A stretch of DNA of 8,220 bases. Source: Erysipelotrichia bacterium (GTDB lineage Bacteria; Bacillota_I; Bacilli_A; Erysipelotrichales; Erysipelotrichaceae). Of this stretch, positions 6,042-8,220 are shown piece after piece (the stretch's first letter is position 1; each line of letters opens with the position of its first letter). The DNA lies in NCBI GenBank assembly GCA_009929095.1, contig SABF01000057.1:1-8220 (forward strand), read 5' to 3'. Position numbers and translations under genes: made by a program. The notes under the pieces are model-generated. The model saw nothing but the letters and a program-made list of their open reading frames with translations. It had not been told where the DNA came from and did not search any database.

Positions 6042-6397
6042 GAACCAGAGTTCTCCTTCATGATCACTACGCCATTCGGAACACAGACAATCGGAAATGA
6101 ATCATCTGCACTTGACCAGCCCATAGATGCACAGATATGATTCGGGCATTCTTCATTTGTCACATGCCATTTGCCGTCTTTCACTTCCACATCCAATGTG
6201 CCGTAATTGCCCTGGATATGATAGATCGCATCTTTATTCGGATCAAACGTCTGAACTACTTCTCCATCATGCGTAATGTCTATCAGGACTTTCGGTTCTT
6301 TGGATGCCTGTGCGTTCTGATACAGTTTTATACCTAGAATTGCTGCAATTGCCACAGCCACAGCAATCAATAGGATTTTTATCTCTTTTTTCTTCAT
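6038..6397 (-). CDS. NusG domain II-containing membrane-anchored protein
   Basis: A 119-residue protein. An N-terminal KKKEIK and a single hydrophobic anchor (about 7-24) are followed by an extracytoplasmic domain. That domain carries ECPNHICASMGW (residues 83-94) and IVCVPNGVVI (103-112). This three-cysteine C-x4-C...C-x-PN pattern (C84, C89, C105) is the signature of the NusG domain II family, despite the name unrelated to transcription elongation. Its role is unknown; it is usually coupled with a Gx transporter gene, as here. I chose ATG 6397. The longer frame begins with TTG at 6421, but the added eight residues (MLWYNLSA) overlap a perfect extended -10 TGGTATAAT, and no Shine-Dalgarno precedes either start. 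The gene follows aroQ by 32 bp and overlaps the next gene by 4 bp. Confidence 0.87.
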   Translation of the reverse strand: MKKKEIKILLIAVAVAIAAILGIKLYQNAQASKEPKVLIDITHDGEVVQTFDPNKDAIYHIQGNYGTLDVEVKDGKWHVTNEECPNHICASMGWSSADDSFPIVCVPNGVVIMKENSGS

Positions 6398-6406
6398 CGC
6401 TGAAAG

Positions 6407-6415
6407 ATTATACCA
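6407..6415 (-). promoter_or_regulatory. Extended -10 promoter just before the NusG-II start
   Basis: Minus strand TGGTATAAT is a perfect TGnTATAAT element. Transcription would begin around 6400-6401, only 3-4 nt before ATG 6397, and no ribosome site is present. Upstream sequence shows no -35 (TCCTGA at the expected place), which extended -10 promoters can lack. A nearly leaderless transcript for the NusG-II/Gx pair is suggested. Confidence 0.5.
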
Positions 6416-6429
6416 CAACAAATCGAAAC

Positions 6430-6873
6430 TCAGGATTTTTGATTATGTTTGATCAGTTCATCAATCGCCTCGAGGTATCCATTGATACCGTGGCCCTTAA
6501 TCTGTTCCAGGCAGTATGGCGCTGCGTAGGACACATGTCGGAACTCTTCCCGGGCGATGATATCGCTGATATGCACCTCAATCACCGGAATCGGCATAAT
6601 CGCCTTAACTGCATCAGCAATGGCAATGGAGGTATGTGTATAGGCGCCCGGATTCATGACAATGCCGTCATACTTCTCAAACCAAGCAGACTGAATCCAG
6701 TCCACCAGATCGCCCTCATGATTGCTCTGCAGACATTTCACTTCTATGCCCTTCTCACTTGCGTATTTTTCCACTATCCGAATAATATCTTCAAATGATT
6801 CAGTTCCATAGATGTTCTTTTCCCGAATACCAACCATATTGATATTCGGTCCATTCAATATCAGCAGTTTCAT
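6430..6873 (-). CDS. aroQ: 3-dehydroquinate dehydratase, type II
   Basis: A 147-residue enzyme of the small dodecameric type II class. It converts 3-dehydroquinate to 3-dehydroshikimate, step three of the shikimate pathway, in the cytoplasm. Family motifs are complete: LILNGPNINMVGIRE (4-18), catalytic Tyr22 in IYGTESF, QSNHEGDLVDWI (49-60), MNPGAYTHTSIAIADA (73-88), and EVHISDIIAREEFRHVS (99-115) with catalytic His101 and Arg108, ending GHGINGYLEAI. Length is normal. The start is ATG 6873 because GGAGGA (6883-6878) sits 4 nt before it. An upstream in-frame ATG at 6885 overlaps that ribosome site and would add only MEEY. It lies in the aroA-tyrA-aroQ run, 367 bp below the tyrA stop, with a small or broken ORF between. 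Confidence 0.97.
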   Translation of the reverse strand: MKLLILNGPNINMVGIREKNIYGTESFEDIIRIVEKYASEKGIEVKCLQSNHEGDLVDWIQSAWFEKYDGIVMNPGAYTHTSIAIADAVKAIMPIPVIEVHISDIIAREEFRHVSYAAPYCLEQIKGHGINGYLEAIDELIKHNQKS

Positions 6874-6994
6874 ATATTCCTCCATTATGCCTGATATGCA
6901 TCTTTTCTTTTGTCATTGCATGATATGCATCACTGAGCAGCTGTCCTGCCTCTTCCGCCGTGCAGCATTCATTTCCTTCATCGCTGATCGCCAT
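6800..6994 (-). pseudogene. Coding-like frame overlapping the aroQ start, possible 3' part of a broken gene
   Basis: A 64-codon frame from ATG 6994 (MAISDEGNECCTAEEAGQLL...), shifted by one base relative to the 56-residue ORF ending at 6978. No ribosome site precedes it. The first 35-40 codons read like an amphipathic protein segment. The last 24 codons run inside aroQ in another frame and are probably meaningless. If the two frames are joined they give about 90-100 residues of continuous protein-like sequence. No family is recognised. Confidence 0.25.
6878..6883 (-). promoter_or_regulatory. Ribosome binding site that fixes the aroQ start
   Basis: Minus strand GGAGGA, 4 nt ahead of ATG 6873. 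It overlaps the codons of the alternative ATG 6885, so it can only serve the downstream start. Confidence 0.8.
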
Positions 6995-7148
6995 GAATGT
7001 CAATGTCGGCAATCACAGATTTCACTCCGCAATATCTGTACAGATTCTTTTCAATCCATTGAAAATCATTCATGCGTTCTTCTGAGAAAGTGAATCTTCC
7101 CGAAACCGGCATGATTGATTTTGATATTCTGTCAGCAGGTTCGGTCAT
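6978..7148 (-). CDS. Small hypothetical protein, possibly a fragment of a broken gene
   Basis: A 56-residue open frame starting MTEPADRISKSIMPVSGRFT and containing SEERMNDFQWIEKNLYRYCG; it is mixed in charge and has no membrane segment. AGAAGGA lies 3-4 nt before the ATG at 7148, a usable ribosome site, and it sits in the operon between tyrA and aroQ on the same strand. I do not recognise it. The same frame continues upstream with protein-like sequence (IWPSGMMHASANSAEQ) interrupted by a TGA (7163-7165). A +1-shifted frame from ATG 6994 continues it downstream with ISDEGNECCTAEEAGQLLSD. The whole may therefore be a decayed gene rather than an independent small protein. Confidence 0.4.
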   Translation of the reverse strand: MTEPADRISKSIMPVSGRFTFSEERMNDFQWIEKNLYRYCGVKSVIADIDIHGDQR

Positions 7149-7240
7149 GAATCCTTCTGCATTTCACTGTTCTGCTGAATTCGCTGATGCATGCATCATG
7201 CCAGACGGCCAAATATTATTATCACAGCAGCAATGCTGTC

Positions 7241-8089
7241 TTACTTCCTGTCAAAGCATGCTCTGCGTTCTGTAGACTGACGCAGAAGACGCTTCATTTC
7301 TTCTACATCATCATTCTGAATCAGATCGCAGAAGTTCTGCATTTCATTGATGAATGCATCAATTTCCCGAACCAGATTATCTTTATTCAGTTCAAACAGT
7401 TCCGGCCAGAGATCTTCATTGATCCGGGCAATCCGTGTCAGATCACGAAAGGAGTCGCCCGTATAATCTACCAGATGCGTGTTGTCAGATACATTCATCA
7501 GAGAAACGGCAATGATATGCGTCAGCTGGGAAAGAAAGCCGATCATGGAATCGTGCTGATCAGGTGTCAGTTCAGAAATACGGTTGAACTTTAATATTTC
7601 TGCAATATCCCTGGCAGTGGTTTTCGCTGCTTCAGTATTCTGATCAGTAGGTACAATAATGAAATTTGCCTTTGTGAACAGATTGCAGTCAGCGTACTGA
7701 ATCCCGCGATACTCTCTTCCTGCCATTGGATGGCAGGCAATGAATTCCACGTCATTTCTCAGATCCGCATTAATACGACTGATAATTTCCCGCTTAATGC
7801 CGGTGACATCCGTCAGCAGCGTACCTGGTTTGAAGTAATGCTGATTCTCCTTAATCCATGATTCAAAAACATGCGGATACAGAGCGGAGATCACAATGTC
7901 ACTGTCCTGCACAAGCGAAGCATCAGTGCTTCCCTCTTTGATCCAGTGCATTTTCTCAGCATAGGCAACTGCCTGCGGATCCACATCTACGCCATAGACT
8001 GTATAGCCTGCCTGATAGAATCCTTTGATATAGCTGCCGCCCAGAACACCTAGTCCGACAACTGTAATCTTTGCGCTTCTGCTGATCAT
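7241..8089 (-). CDS. tyrA: Prephenate dehydrogenase
   Basis: A 282-residue cytoplasmic enzyme that oxidises and decarboxylates prephenate to 4-hydroxyphenylpyruvate using NAD(P)+, the committed step to tyrosine. The Rossmann fold shows VVGLGVLGGS (10-19) with the acidic VYGVDVDP end of the second strand (31-38). Catalytic and substrate blocks are IACHPMAGREYRG (117-129), SQLTHIIAVSL (187-197, with the conserved His191) and TGDSFRDLTRIA (210-221). There is no fused chorismate mutase, and no C-terminal ACT domain, so feedback regulation by an attached ACT domain is not expected. Its ATG overlaps the aroA stop (ATGA, 8089-8086), and GGAGG lies 10 nt upstream inside aroA, indicating translational coupling. 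The predicted product ends in a basic RRACFDRK tail. Cofactor preference cannot be fixed, though the Asp after the second strand favours NAD+. Confidence 0.95.
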   Translation of the reverse strand: MISRSAKITVVGLGVLGGSYIKGFYQAGYTVYGVDVDPQAVAYAEKMHWIKEGSTDASLVQDSDIVISALYPHVFESWIKENQHYFKPGTLLTDVTGIKREIISRINADLRNDVEFIACHPMAGREYRGIQYADCNLFTKANFIIVPTDQNTEAAKTTARDIAEILKFNRISELTPDQHDSMIGFLSQLTHIIAVSLMNVSDNTHLVDYTGDSFRDLTRIARINEDLWPELFELNKDNLVREIDAFINEMQNFCDLIQNDDVEEMKRLLRQSTERRACFDRK

Positions 8090-8220
8090 ATATTTTCCGC
8101 CTCCACTCCAAGTGTATTCAAATCTTCAAAAAATCCCGGATAGCTCTTTCTGACTGCCTCAGCGCCACTGATGATAACGGGCTCTTTGGCTGATAATGTA
8201 AGAATGCTCAATGCCATGAC
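8086..8220 (-). CDS. aroA: 3-phosphoshikimate 1-carboxyvinyltransferase (EPSP synthase), C-terminal end
   Basis: The last 44 residues of a gene entering from the right edge: VMALSILTLSAKEPVIISGA, then EAVRKSYPGFFEDLNTLG. 'MAL...P..I.GAEAV.KSYP.FFEDL..LG' is the standard C-terminus of EPSP synthase, which joins shikimate-3-phosphate and phosphoenolpyruvate in step six of the shikimate pathway. The stop TGA overlaps the tyrA start in ATGA, so it heads (or continues) the aro operon. The catalytic part is outside the window. Confidence 0.9.
   Translation of the reverse strand, partial: VMALSILTLSAKEPVIISGAEAVRKSYPGFFEDLNTLGVEAENI

Noticed and set aside
6398..6421. TTG start at 6421 for the NusG-II protein
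   Set aside because: The extra codons coincide with the extended -10 TGGTATAAT, have no ribosome site, and add residues not expected before the membrane anchor.
6304..6798. 164-codon plus-strand ORF across nusG-II and aroQ
   Set aside because: Antisense to two genes with clear family motifs; no ribosome site or domain.
7187..7594. 135-codon plus-strand ORF over the tyrA 3' end
   Set aside because: Antisense to conserved TyrA sequence; composition fits a shadow frame.
1..8220. CRISPR array, tRNA, rRNA, integrase, toxin-antitoxin or phage defence genes
   Set aside because: No regularly spaced repeats, no tRNA-like cloverleaf with conserved TTCGA arm, and no matching protein motifs were seen on either strand.

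Overview
The window looks like a chromosomal stretch from a low-to-mid GC Bacillota, most likely Erysipelotrichaceae-like. This is inferred from gene content (Gx transporter plus NusG domain II pair, DUF362 protein, an aroA-tyrA-aroQ cluster), GGAGG-type Shine-Dalgarno sites and sigma-A style promoters. It was not checked by any search. I see no CRISPR array, tRNA, rRNA or intact mobile element.

Layout. At the left edge (1-182, minus) is the N-terminal end of an M48 (Ste24-like) membrane metalloprotease. A MarR-family repressor (356-832, minus) diverges from a secreted phosphodiester glycosidase (NAGPA family) with a C-terminal SH3-like domain (959-2317, plus). Their shared 126-bp intergenic region holds a 17-bp palindrome lying on the -35 boxes of both promoters. 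After facing terminators comes a DUF362 protein with a cysteine cluster (2511-3395, minus), then divergently rarA/mgsA (3545-4894, plus). About 590 bp (4895-5486) has no convincing gene; it holds hairpins, a doubtful ORF, and a possible remnant of an IS3-type insertion sequence end.

From 8220 down to 5487 everything is on the minus strand and reads as one operon: aroA (3' end only), tyrA, a small or broken ORF region, aroQ, a NusG domain II protein, and a Gx transporter membrane protein. aroA/tyrA and nusG-II/Gx are coupled by 4-bp ATGA overlaps. AroA, AroQ and TyrA belong to the shikimate and tyrosine branch. The last two genes are a recurring pair linked to membrane redox or isoprenoid/quinone functions, and may have their own promoter just before the NusG-II start.

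No clearly new system stands out. The points most worth a second look are: the MarR operator controlling both itself and the secreted glycosidase; the near-leaderless internal promoter in front of the NusG-II gene; the coding-like but broken stretch between tyrA and aroQ; and the possible IS remnant after the Gx gene, whose end sequence overlaps the region that terminates the operon.
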